A stretch of 64,000 bases of DNA from Siphonodentalium dalli. Taxonomy: Eukaryota > Mollusca > Scaphopoda > Gadilida > Siphonodentaliidae. Both the position numbers and the translations under genes were made by a program. The stretch is taken from positions 47,176,443-47,240,442 of the forward strand of contig CP136068.1 of the NCBI GenBank assembly GCA_032622095.1, given 5' to 3'. The notes under the pieces are model-generated. The model ran no database searches. It saw only the letters and a program-made list of their open reading frames with translations, and was not told where the DNA came from. Within the stretch, counting starts at the first letter, position 1, and every line of letters begins with the position of its first letter. Positions 33,119 to 47,900 of the stretch are shown in pieces.

Positions 33119-35820
33119 AACATTTTGTAGGTATCTAGTTTAAAACTTGATTTAACAATGTATTTACTAAATACTCATTGATGAGTAAATGTAGTTACCT
33201 TAGGAATTGTTCAGGCAATGAGTTCAACAAACGATAGTCATTTGTTGAACTTATTATCTGAACATTTCCAACCAATGAATACAAATTATGCAGCACTAGT
33301 AATATCTTCTGGTTATACTGTCGTCTGATGATTTATCAGAACACCCCTCCAAATGAATTATAAACATTTCCATACTTTTATGAATTAATGGGATAATTCA
33401 TCACATTAAGGATTACAACAAAAGGGACAGATTTGAGACCAATGTGTTATTAATTGTGTTATGAATTCTGACGACTAGAATGCGCATGGCACAAACGAGT
33501 CCCAGTAAAGCCCGACCCTACAAACATATATACGTCGACACCATTGATTACTATCAGCTAAGACACACCAGCTTAGCATATATATTCTGCAGACGGGGAA
33601 AAAACTTCTATACAGAAGTGTTATCTTTGCTACGTGAAGAGTTTGATATCGCTCGGCTGTTTCCACTCTTCATCGCTGAAGATTTGCCAGAGGCAACACG
33701 CATATTGCAACATCCACTATTAAGTTTATTACCTCTCGGATACATGTGAATTGTGCAGCCTGTTTCCACTTATCCCTTTCGTCAGTAATATTCTAACCTT
33801 TATGTAAGATTATGTCAAGCAAAACATACCACTGGAACACATTTGCGGGTTTAATAACACTATAATTATATACTCGTATGTCTTATATACTCGTTCGCTC
33901 ACTCGCGTTCTCTAGTGCGATATCACTTTGTCTCTCCGTTTCGTTCTGCGATATTTTCCTCTTTTCATTCTTTCCCCCAATCTACATGTATAAATGTGTT
34001 TGGCTCAATTATATCTCAGAATATAAACCGCACTATGCGACTTGTCCTGCCTCGGTTCCGTTATGGCATACTATAGCTCACATATTGAGGTAAATATCTG
34101 CATGTATTTCAGTGTGATAATAGAGTACAAGTGCGCAAAACGCTTGGTCAACATCAGTAAGTGAAGACTTTTGTTGGAAATGAAATTTCAATATTATATG
34201 AAATTATATAAATTGTATCCGTCACTTGATACTGCAACACGCAACATATTAATATCAGGCACTGCACATGAAATACCCCTCAGTAATGGAGGGAATTCTC
34301 ATTCGTGTATCTTTGAATTGTTCTCGTATTGGTCGTCAGTCGGTGGTTTCTACCTGCAGTGATGTGGTCTCGCGGAGAAATTAACCCTCGATGTACCCTT
34401 TCTCTGTCAACGTCGTAGTGTGGCCTTGTGGCCGAAAACGAAGCAATGAACCACCAACCTCAATCGAGTGTATATATTTCAACTGAAAGAGCATTTAAGA
34501 ATACGTAAATAAATATAAGCTTAATTGTGACAAGTGATGCCTTTGCCATCTTAAGCAGACAAAGGCGGCATTGAGAGCAACAGAGTCTACAAATAAACCT
34601 ACATGCAGTAACGCGGTAACAACATTGATAGTGACTCGCGATCAAAGTCACGTGTTGTAAGTACTCAGATTCCATCAGCAGCAGTATAGTATCGCCCCAA
34701 CCACCATCGCGCTCTTCCCAAATTTGTCAATCCGAAGACTAATTAACTCTGGGCCGCTCAGCGCCAACCTGAAACGAATTGCCGCAGTGATGGCAGAGCC
34801 AAACTTCTGCGGATAAAAATAGCGCGGGGTAGGCCGTCTTGTGTTGTGAAGCGCATTAATTCTGTTGGCGTATATTAATCATATACATTCTCGCGATAAT
34901 CACCGAGTACATGTGTTATCATTCATGCTGGTGTAGCTCGTCATCGCATTATCAGCATTCTTATCTTGTTATTTCTGTTAGTTTACTTCTAAGAGAGACA
35001 ATTAGTTGTGAAGGTACTAAGACTCGCTGATCATTTGGAATGCTGTTTAGGAATAGTCTTGTTATTGTCATAGCAACGCAGGGCACGGTATATATTATGT
35101 AGTATTTTGGTGGTATGTCATCCACTCGTTGATGGTTCAGTTGAGTGCTTCTTCGATGTGTCCTTGTTATCGAAACACGACATGTGATCCAGAAACAGGG
35201 TATTGCCATTGTGGCTTGTCAGGGTGATTACTAAATTTCCTCAATGTTGGGTTGTTATAGCAACAGTATGTATAGGCATGGACATCAATTAGAATCCCGG
35301 GGAGCACACTGTGACTTGTTCATAAACCAGTTGTAAATGGCTCTCGCCATATAATACTGGCTACTCCACCAGTGAGGTAGTGACAAACAAGTACATGAGC
35401 GCCCCAACCACGATGCATGCGTGTATTGGTTGTCATTGACAACATGCACAGGAAACATAATTTACCATCCCAGATAAACGAAGTTCAAATAAGAGTGAGA
35501 AGAGTGTATTATCATATTTTTCCAATGCATGTGCATATGCGCTATATGTATGGCATCATACGACACAGGGCTAAATTTCAACCACGATAAAGAGGAAAGC
35601 CGACCCATTCATTTGCGGTTACTCCACGAGTCGTATGAATTTCGCAAACGTATACATTTTTTGCAAGGTTGTATTACTGATAACTATATCCTCGATTTGC
35701 CTTGTTCGATAGATACTGATTGTGTATCTTATATACGGTGTTATTTTGTTCGGAGTCTCTTGTTGTCAACAAGTAATTGTTAACATGATGTAAACAACAC
35801 TCTGTTTTTATCTTCCACAG
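33119..35820. other. Non-coding DNA upstream of RLC coding exon 1
   Basis: No protein-like ORF. A less AT-rich patch at about 34680-34860 contains GGATAAAAATAG (MEF2-like, nearly matching YTAWWWWTAR). It could be a muscle enhancer or promoter, but this is weak. The sequence ends in a good acceptor, TTTTTATCTTCCACAG, before 35821. Confidence 0.35.
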
Positions 35821-35836
35821 AACATAAACAGCCGAC

Positions 35837-35908
35837 ATGGGTGACGAAAAGAAAGTATCAGGTGCCTTCACCAGGCTACCACAGAAGGTCATGCAGGAGT
35901 TGAAAGAG
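35837..35908 (+). CDS. MRLC: RLC coding exon 1 (residues 1-24)
   Basis: The exon starts at 35821 after TTCCACAG, so 16 nt are 5' UTR. It ends ...AAAGAG|GTAATT. It encodes the short N-terminal segment up to QELKE, leading into the first EF-hand helix. Confidence 0.93.
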
Positions 35909-38900
35909 GTAATTGACTATTTAACCCTTTATTTACAGTAATGCCCAAATTAATTGACCACTGTCGAGAGCTTTCCGATGAATGGCAACAAGCCATATTT
36001 CCGACTAAATCCTGAAAAATTACCCATAATTCTGCTGTGGTTAAGTAGTCAATTACTTTGGGCATTACTGTACAGACTGCTCATTGGCGTGTAGTTCCCT
36101 CAGATTATACTTTCAACAAACGACCATTTATCATTTGAACATTTCCCACCAATGGTTATAAATCATTCTGCTCTTGTTTTATCATGTTTTCTGTCTTTCA
36201 TCTGCTTTCATTAAACCAACACTTCTCCAAATGAATAATATACCGTTCCAATGTATAATTTTATAACTGAGTGAGATAATCCACTCAGAATAAACAAGGG
36301 TTAAATGCATTTGGCGGTTTGCATCACGCGGATTTGCAGCGAAATCTGTGTGTCGTCCCTATATCCATAGATATGCAGACCGGCTATACGTCAATGTAGT
36401 AAACAAGGAACAAGCAAACGATACCCACGTTAACGATAACAACCAAACTTAGTCGATATATAAAAAAACCGATGTCAATAGGGTTGGATCTGTGAAGCAT
36501 TCAATGAAGACCATCTTCGTATGAATACCTGTATTTAAGAAACCCGCGAGACCTAAATGCCACGCTCCCTTGGGCCGGTATACATAGAAGCACATAATGT
36601 TTGCTATACACTGTTCAATATTAATTGTATCCTCTGTCATAACTAGTAGTTCGCCTACAAATATGATGGGGTGGGCAGGAAGACAGCCATGCACTAATTA
36701 GGGTATGCCAACCACACCCATCTCAGAGTCAGCAGGGTGTAGATTGCGCTATATCTATATCCTGCTGAACCTCAACTGGGCATGTAGCTGATCATATAAT
36801 ACTAGATAATCCAATATTAGTTATAACCATGTTTGTATTTCCTGTATTATTTCAATATGTATGCACTTTGCTAATAAATCCTTTCTCTCTTCATCTATAT
36901 AAAATACTACCACCAATCCACCAACTCCGGTTCTAACCATACTATTTGATTTATGTCCATGCACCAATTATGTATGTGAAGAATGTAATTATCAAGATTA
37001 GTTTGACACAAACTGGAGTGGCTGACCCAACAGTGAATTTTATCCTCACTCTAGAATCTTTTCAGATAAAAAATGATAACGCAATACAAAATACTCTCAA
37101 TGTTAGGCTGATAAGTCTTGGAATTAAGAAAAATCAGCATTATGATCAGAATCAGATTTTGTGAAAATAAATATATATTTCAGTCGTAACTTTAATTGTC
37201 TGAAAGGAATATTTTTTGTCATAATTTGTTTCTGGAGTACTATAGCAGTACTGGTGGCCACACTACCTTGATATTGTGGTCTTGTTTGCTTTATTGGCGC
37301 GTAGATCATAATTAAATCTTTGAATATGATGACGGTTGATATTTGTTTTCTATTTATGTAGGCTTTCGCCATGATTGATGGCAACAGGGACGGCCTCATC
37401 GATCTGGACGATCTCAAGGAAATCTACTCACAGTTCGGTTAGTATATTAAGTTGACGAAATTCAAAGTAGCCCCCACCCTCGCGTTTATGTATGAGTCCA
37501 TAATATAGTGGCATATACTTATTAGATGCTATTTAGCCAAGTAAAAGTCTTACTACGGAAACATAGATCGAATAGGTCACGAATGAGCGTTCACTTACAA
37601 AGAAATATTTCTCAATTACCAACAATTTCGTCGCCATAAAATCAGTTTGTGTTTACTAACGAAATAATACATGTTCAAGAAAGTATACGACTTGTAGTCT
37701 GTCAGCTTAGTGAACAGCGTACAGTAATGCCCAAAGTAATTGACCACTTAACCACAGCATAATTATGGGTAATTTTTCAGGATTTAGTCGGAAATATGGC
37801 TTGTTGCCACCGAGAGCTTTCCGATGAATGGCAATAAGCCATATTTCCGACTAAATCCTGATCAATTACCCATAATTATGCTGTGGTTAAGTGGTCAATT
37901 ACTTTGGGCATTACTGTATGTTCGTTGTTATATGCGGACTTTAATACTTTTCATTCACTATATTGAAATGGATATACACGAAGTTGCACGATGTAAACAT
38001 GTTTTGCTTCAAGTAACATAGTCATGATGGTAATTTTGTACATTGACTTTTATAACATACGGAAAGTTAAACTGATTCTGATTTCACATTCCACGGAGGC
38101 ACAACATGACACATAGCTATAGAGCCCATTTAACCCTTTCAGTGCCAAGTCCGATTTTTGTATCAACCCATATACCCTGTGCCAATGCATTCTCTTATAT
38201 ATGCGAGTCGACCATAGGTCGCCTCGCATATATAATAGAATGCATTGGCCTAACATATTTTCATCATTTGTTATTATTTTTTACAATTTTAATATTTTTT
38301 TCTTATATTCTACTCTCTTTCAGTGCCAGACTTATTTTGTAGGTTTAGTGCCAGGGAATCTTACGTTTTTCATGGCATCAAAATTATTACTATGAATACT
38401 TGGTGATAGTTTTGAGTTATAACATGCCCCTAAGGTTTTAACCAGTTTGTTTTCAAATTCGCTATAGCATGCTTAAGCATACTCAAAAAGAATTCAACCA
38501 AAAAAAAAAACAATCGGAAAAAAAAACAAAACAAAAAATTTATAGGGCCGATTTTACAGACCGTAAATTAGGGCCGATGAGATCGGCCCCTGGCACTGAA
38601 AGGGTTAAACGAAACTGCGGTTCGCAAGGAATGGATGGACACACATTTAATCAATTTGTTTACACAATTCAGGAAGGACACCAAACGATAAAGACCTGAA
38701 TGAGATGTTGAAGGAGGCTCCCGGCCCACTCAACTTCACCATGTTCCTCACACTGTTCGGTGACAAAGTTGGGGGTGAGTATCTCATACCGTTGGCTTCC
38801 GCCCAAGTTGGTTGGCCGCATTTCCGAGTTCATGGTTCAATGGCACTTGAGATATAGATAGACATTCAAGGGACCCAATGCAACTACGAAATGCATTAAG

Positions 38901-41900
38901 AAATATATATACTGTGTTCTTATATTAATTATACTGATACCTCTCCAATTGTTTTGGCCTGAATTGGATGACACATACAATAAATTCATGTAACCATATT
39001 TGGAAATATCTGGACAATTTATGAAATTCCCCATACAGTATCCGATAATGGTCTGCTGGAAGATATTACATTTACATGTGATATAATTTGATTCATATGG
39101 TTCAAATGTTTGGACTGTTTATGGTGTCCATAAAATTAGAACACCGGCTACAAAATGTTTACTCTGTAATGAACTTCTGACATACCTATCGGCCATCTCC
39201 CAGTTCAATATTGCGTTTATAGTAGAGACATGTCCGTTATTTCGTTTTATGGCGCGAGCCACAATGAAAACACATGTTAAAGAGCGTACACCTGAAAAGT
39301 CGTGTATTGGCTTATTTTTGTCATTGTGCACACATAATCTGCTTCGAATCGCCTTATTACATGTCGATAATGTAATTAAAACGCTCCCAATGTCAGCATA
39401 TTATCCACTCAAAATGAGGCGATTATCAGCAGATTATCTACCTAAAACAAGTTATATTATAAGCAGATAATGTGCGTTTTTTTTAAAGAGAACAGGCTGG
39501 CTCGTTACGCAACCATTGAATACAAACCGCTCAGCAAATGGTGCTTCATTGTTGAGGATACTGCCATAGACGACGAATGTGTATCTTATTCGCTTAGTGA
39601 GACGAAATGGTCATAGAACATTTTTATTTGTATTGCCTATAGTGGGTCGTCGTCAATGTATGAGGGTATCACCCCCCCCCCCCTTTCGGTACGCGGGATT
39701 CATGGTATTTTGAAGCCGTACGCGGGATTCATACCCCCGAATTAACTGGTATTCGGGTTCAAGCAAAACATCTTGGACGCAGGTTTTGATGCCGCAAAAT
39801 AATATTTTGTGCTAGTTATCTGTATGAATGAGTAGAATAGCTTCTTAGGCATATTCGACCACCATGCCATCATAAAGTATCATTAATCGTGTCATAACGG
39901 CATCATAACGCCTATAACGCGACCGGCGTCACTTCGGTCGTTAACCGGAAAGCGTCCGGAAACTATATGTGTCTATGTAACTTATGCTTGTATCTGTCTG
40001 ATATTAAAACAGTCAACTTGTATGTCATTTATCGCATATTATTTCTTAACATGTATTCAGGATTCACCTCCCAGAATTAACTGGTATTCATGATTCACCC
40101 CCCCCCCCCCCCCAAATTAACTGGTATTCATGATTCAGGGGGGGGTGACACCCTCATGCATTACATACCGGTACATAAATGCGTCTGTTTTATAAAGTAC
40201 AAGTAATTCGGTTGATGAGCGGATAATTCCATCATCGATAGTTTGTCGAAATCAATACACGAATAAACCCATTTTCCGACTTGCTGGTGTTCTTCATGTA
40301 TTTATGAAATAGTTCTAATGCACATGTGTGTTCAGCATTTAAAACGTCCCTTTTCTCACTTGCAGGGACTGACTCTGAGAGCACATTGTATGACGCTTTC
40401 AAGATGTTCGACGAGGAAGGAAAAGGCAAAATCCCAGAGGCATAGTAAGTATATATTTGTGAATGGTTGGCACATTGTGACATTTTGTGTGGATTCGATG
40501 TCGATGTGAAATAATATTGAACACACCAATAGGTATTATTTAAAATAAAAAATTTCGATATATACGTGGAGTACTTTGATACGGACTGTAGACTCATCCA
40601 ATACATCGAATATAAAAAAAATCGGATCCCGCCTTGAAACAGGAAGCAAATTTAGTGTCCATTGTTAGCCTATTCCTTACGATATTATTTTAGAGCGTTT
40701 GCCACAACGCAGTGCAAAACATTTAAAAACAGTTGCAAAATATCTATGACTTTGGTAAGTTCGTTTCGACTTATATTTTTCCTGATACCAAATTACGTAG
40801 TTATGTCTTGGTTCAACTGAGCCATGTCCGTTTTACTGAATCAGTGATCGCTAATACAATACACTAGTGTCGACGTAACAGTAACATATCGCCAATGTTT
40901 TACTGAATCAGTGATCGCTAATAAAATACACTAGTGTCGACGTAACAGTAACATATCGCCAATGTTTTACTGAATCAGTGATCGCTAATAAAATACACTA
41001 GTGTCGACGTAACAGTAACATATCGCCAATGTTTTACTGAATCAGTGATCGCTAATACAATACACTAGTGTCGACGTAACAGTAACATATCGCCAATGTT
41101 TTACTAAATCAGTGATCGCTAATAAAATACACTAGTGTCGACGTAACAGTAACATATCGCCAATGTTTTACTGAATCAGTGATCGCTAATAAAATACACT
41201 AGTGTCGACGTAACAGTAACATATCGCCAATGTTTTACTGAATCAGTGATCGCTAATAAAATACACTAGTGTCGACGTAACAGTAACATATCGCCAATGT
41301 TTTACTGAATCAGTGATCGCTAATACAATACACTAGTGTCGACGTAACAGTAACATATCGCCAATGTTTTACTAAATCAGTGATCGCTAATAAAATACAC
41401 TAGTGTCGACGTAACAGTAACATATCGCCAATGTTTTACTGAATCAGTGATCGCTAATAAAATACACTAGTGTCGACGTAACAGTAACATATCGCCAATG
41501 TTTTACTGAATCAGTGATCGCTAATAAAATACACTAGTGTCGACGTAACAGTAACATATCGCCAATGTTTTACTGAATCAGTGATCGCTAATACAATACA
41601 CTAGTGTCGACGTAACAGTAACATATCGCCAATGTTTTACTGAATCAGTGATCGCTAATACAATACACTAGTGTCGACGTAACAGTAACATATCGCCAAT
41701 GTTTTATATAACATACACTAGTGTCGACATAACAGTAACATATCGCCAATGTTTTATATAACATACACTAGTGTCGACATAACAGTAACATATCGCCAAT
41801 GTTTTATATAACATACACTAGTGTCGACATAACAGTAACATATCGCCAATGTTTTATATAACATACACTAGTGTCGACATAACAGTAACATATCGCCAAT

Positions 41901-44900
41901 GTTTTATATAACATACACTAGTGTCGACATAACAGTAACATATCGCCAATGTTTTATATAACATACACTAGTGTCGACATAACAGTAACATATCGCCAAT
42001 GTTTTATATAACATACACTAGTGTCGACATAACAGTAACATATCGCCAATGTTTTATATAACATACACTAGTGTCGACATAACAGTAACATATCGCCAAT
42101 GTTTTATATAACATACACTAGTGTCGACATAACAGTAACATATCGCCAATGTTTTATATAACATACACTAGTGTCGACATAACAGTAACATATCGCCAAT
42201 GTTTTATATAACATACACTAGTGTCGACATAACAGTAACATATCGCCAATGTTTTACTGAATCAGTGATCGCTAATAAAATACACTAGTGTCGACGTAAC
42301 AGTAACATATCGCCAATGTTTTACTGAATCAGTGATCGCTAATACAATACACTAGTGTCGACGTAACAGTAACATATCGCCAATGTTTTACTAAATCAGT
42401 GATCGCTAATAAAATACACTAGTGTCGACGTAACAGTAACATATCGCCAATGTTTTACTGAATCAGTGATCGCTAATAAAATACACTAGTGTCGACGTAA
42501 CAGTAACATATCGCCAATGTTTTACTGAATCAGTGATCGCTAATACAATACACTAGTGTCGACGTAACAGTAACATATCGCCAATGTTTTACTGAATCAG
42601 TGATCGCTAATACAATACACTAGTGTCGACGTAACAGTAACATATCGCCAATGTTTTATATAACATACACTAGTGTCGACATAACAGTAACATATCGCCA
42701 ATGTTTTACTGAATCAGTGATCGCTAATAAAATACACTAGTGTCGACGTAACAGTAACATATCGCCAATGTTTTACTGAATCAGTGATCGCTAATAAAAT
42801 ACACTAGTGTCGACGTAACAGTAACATATCGCCAATGTTTTACTGAATCAGTGATCGCTAATACAATACACTAGTGTCGACGTAACAGTAACATATCGCC
42901 AATGTTTTACTGAATCAGTGATCGCTAATACAATACACTAGTGTCGACGTAACAGTAACATATCGCCAATGTTTTATATAACATACACTAGTGTCGACAT
43001 AACAGTAACATATCGCCAATGTTTTACTGAATCAGTGATCGCTAATACAATACACTAGTGTCGACATAACAGTAACATATCGCCAATGTTTTACTGAATC
43101 AGTGATCGCTAATACAATACACTAGTGTCGACGTAACAGTAACATATCGCCAATGTTTTACATAACATACACTAGTGTCGACATAACAGTAACATATCGC
43201 CAATGTTTTACTGAATCAGTGATCGCTAATAAAATACACTAGTGTCGACGTAACAGTAACATATCGCCAATGTTTTATATAACATACACTAGTGTCGACG
43301 TAACAGTAACATATCGCCAATGTTTTACTGAATCAGTGATCGCTAATAAAATACACTAGTGTCGACGTAACAGTAACATATCGCCAATGTTTTACTGAAT
43401 CAGTGATCGCTAATACAATACACTAGTGTCGACGTAACAGTAACATATCGCCAATGTTTTACTGAATCAGTGATCGCTAATACAATACACTAGTGTCGAC
43501 GTAACAGTAACATATCGCCAATGTTTTACTGAATCAGTGATCGCTAATACAATACACTAGTGTCGACGTAACAGTAACATATCGCCAATGTTTTATATAA
43601 CATACACTAGTGTCGACATAACAGTAACATATCGCCAATGTTTTACTGAATCAGTGATCGCTAATAAAATACACTAGTGTCGACGTAACAGTAACATATC
43701 GCCAATGTTTTATATAACATACACTAGTGTCGACATAACAGTAACATATCGCCAATGTTTTACTGAATCAGTGATCGCTAATAAAATACACTAGTGTCGA
43801 CGTAACAGTAACATATCGCCAATGTTTTATATAACATACACTAGTGTCGACGTAACAGTAACATATCGCCAATGTTTTACTGAATCAGTGATCGCTAATA
43901 AAATACACTAGTGTCGACGTAACAGTAACATATCGCCAATGTTTTACTGAATCAGTGATCGCTAATACAATACACTAGTGTCGACGTAACAGTAACATAT
44001 CGCCAATGTTTTACTGAATCAGTGATCGCTAATACAATACACTAGTGTCGACGTAACAGTAACATATCGCCAATGTTTTATATAACATACACTAGTGTCG
44101 ACATAACAGTAACATATCGCCAATGTTTTACTGAATCAGTGATCGCTAATACAATACACTAGTGTCGACATAACAGTAACATATCGCCAATGTTTTACTG
44201 AATCAGTGATCGCTAATACAATACACTAGTGTCGACGTAACAGTAACATATCGCCAATGTTTTATATAACATACACTAGTGTCGACATAACAGTAACATA
44301 TCGCCAATATTTTACTGAATCAGTGATCGCTAATAAAATACACTAGTGTCGACGTAACAGTAACATATCGCCAATGTTTTACTGAATCAGTGATCGCTAA
44401 TACAATACACTAGTGTCGACGTAACAGTAACATATCGCCAATGTTTTACTAAATCAGTGATCGCTAATAAAATACACTAGTGTCGACGTAACAGTAACAT
44501 ATCGCCAATGTTTTACTGAATCAGTGATCGCTAATACAATACACTAGTGTCGACATAACAGTAACATATCGCCAATGTTTTACTGAATCAGTGATCGCTA
44601 ATAAAATACACTAGTGTCGACGTAACAGTAACATATCGCCAATGTTTTACTGAATCAGTGATCGCTAATAAAATACACTAGTGTCGACGTAACAGTAACA
44701 TATCGCCAATGTTTTACTGAATCAGTGATCGCTAATAAAATACACTAGTGTCGACGTAACAGTAACATATCGCCAATGTTTTATATAACATACACTAGTG
44801 TCGACATAACAGTAACATATCGCCAATGTTTTATATAACAGTGTCGACGTAACAGTAACATATCGCCAATGTTTTACTGAATCAGTGATCGCTAATACAA

Positions 44901-47900
44901 TACACTAGTGTCGACGTAACAGTAACATATCGCCAATGTTTTATATAACATACACTAGTGTCGACATAACAGTAACATATCGCCAATGTTTTAATGAATC
45001 AGTGATCGCTAATAAAATACACTAGTGTCGACGTAACAGTAACATATCGCCAATGTTTTACTGAATCAGTGATCGCTAATACAATACACTAGTGTCGACG
45101 TAACAGTAACATATCGCCAATGTTTTATATAACATACACTAGTGTCGACATAACAGTAACATATCGCCAATGTTTTACTGAATCAGTGATCGCTAATAAA
45201 ATACACTAGTGTCGACGTAACAGTAACATATCGCCAATGTTTTACTGAATCAGTGATCGCTAATACAATACACTAGTGTCGACTTAACAGTAACATATCG
45301 CCAATGTTTTACTGAATCAGTGATCGCTAATACAATACACTAGTGTCGACGTAACAGTAACATATCGCCAATGTTTTACTGAATCAGTGATCGCTAATAC
45401 AATACACTAGTGTCGACGTAACAGTAACATATCGCCAATGTTTTACTGAATCAGTGATCGCTAATACAATACACTAGTGTCGACGTAACAGTAACATATC
45501 GCCAATGTTTTACTGAATCAGTGATCGCTAATAAAATACACTAGTGTCGACGTAACAGTAACATATCGCCAATGTTTTACTGAATCAGTGATCGCTAATA
45601 CAATACACTAGTGTCGACGTAACAGTAACATATCGCCAATGTTTTACTGAATCAGTGATCGCTAATACAATACACTAGTGTCGACGTAACAGTAACATAT
45701 CGCCAATGTTTTATATAACATACACTAGTGTCGACATAACAGTAACATATCGCCAATGTTTTACTGAATCAGTGATCGCTAATAAAATACACTAGTGTCG
45801 ACGTAACAGTAACATATCGCCAATGTTTTACTGAATCAGTGATCGCTAATACAATACACTAGTGTCGACGTAACAGTAACATATCGCCAATGTTTTATAT
45901 AACATACACTAGTGTCGACATAACAGTAACATATCGCCAATGTTTTACTGAATCAGTGATCGCTAATACAATACACTAGTGTCGACGTAACAGTAACATA
46001 TCGCCAATGTTTTACTGAATCAGTGATCGCTAATACAATACACTAGTGTCGACGTAACAGTAACATATCGCCAATGTTTTATATAACATACACTAGTGTC
46101 GACATAACAGTAACATATCGCCAATGTTTTACTGAATCAGTGATCGCTAATAAAATACACTAGTGTCGACGTAACAGTAACATATCGCCAATGTTTTACT
46201 GAATCAGTGATCGCTAATACAATACACTAGTGTCGACGTAACAGTAACATATCGCCAATGTTTTACTAAATCAGTGATCGCTAATAAAATACACTAGTGT
46301 CGACGTAACAGTAACATATCGCCAATGTTTTATATAACATACACTAGTGTCGACATAACAGTAACATATCGCCAATGTTTTACTGAATCAGTGATCGCTA
46401 ATACAATACACTAGTGTCGACGTAACAGTAACATATCGCCAATGTTTTACTGAATCAGTGATCGCTAATACAATACACTAGTGTCGACGTAACAGTAACA
46501 TATCGCCAATGTTTTATATAACATACACTAGTGTCGACATAACAGTAACATATCGCCAATGTTTTACTGAATCAGTGATCGCTAATAAAATACACTAGTG
46601 TCGACGTAACAGTAACATATCGCCAATGTTTTACTGAATCAGTGATCGCTAATACAATACACTAGTGTCGACGTAACAGTAACATATCGCCAATGTTTTA
46701 CTAAATCAGTGATCGCTGATAAAATACACTAGTGTCGACGTAACAGTAACATATCGCCAATGTTTTATATAACATACACTAGTGTCGACATAACAGTAAC
46801 ATATCGCCAATGTTTTACTGAATCAGTGATCGCTAATAAAATACACTAGTGTCGACGTAACAGTAACATATCGCCAATGTTTTACTGAATCAGTGATCGC
46901 TAATACAATACACTAGTGTCGACGTAACAGTAACATATCGCCAATGTTTTATATAACATACACTAGTGTCGACATAACAGTAACATATCGCCAATGTTTT
47001 ACTGAATCAGTGATCGCTAATAAAATACACTAGTGTCGACGTAACAGTAACATATCGCCAATGTTTTACTGAATCAGTGATCGCTAATACAATACACTAG
47101 TGTCGACGTAACAGTAACATATCGCCAATGTTTTACTAAATCAGTGATCGCTAATAAAATACACTAGTGTCGACGTAACAGTAACATATCGCCAATGTTT
47201 TATATAACATACACTAGTGTCGACATAACAGTAACATATCGCCAATGTTTTACTGAATCAGTGATCGCTAATAAAATACACTAGTGTCGACGTAACAGTA
47301 ACATATCGCCAATGTTTTATATAACATACACTAGTGTCGACATAACAGTAACATATCGCCAATGTTTTACTGAATCAGTGATCGCTAATAAAATACACTA
47401 GTGTCGACGTAACAGTAACATATCGCCAATGTTTTACTGAATCAGTGATCGCTAATACAATACACTAGTGTCGACGTAACAGTAACATATCGCCAATGTT
47501 TTACTAAATCAGTGATCGCTAATAAAATACAATAGTGTCGACGTAACAGTAACATATCGCCAATGTTTTACTGAATCAGTGATCGCTAATAAAATACACT
47601 AGTGTCGACGTAACAGTAACATATCGCCAATGTTTTACTAAATCAGTGATCGCTAATAAAATACACTAGTGTCGACGTAACAGTAACATATCGCCAATGT
47701 TTTATATAACATACACTAGTGTCGACATAACAGTAACATATCGCCAATGTTTTACTGAATCAGTGATCGCTAATACAATACACTAGTGTCGACGTAACAG
47801 TAACATATCGCCAATGTTTTACTAAATCAGTGATCGCTAATAAAATACACTAGTGTCGACGTAACAGTAACATATCGCCAATGTTTTATATAACATACAC

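Noticed and set aside
33480..33749. 89-codon ORF with a leucine-rich C-terminal half
   Set aside because: Considered as a possible gene fragment, but there is no family match that I can name and no splice or promoter support.
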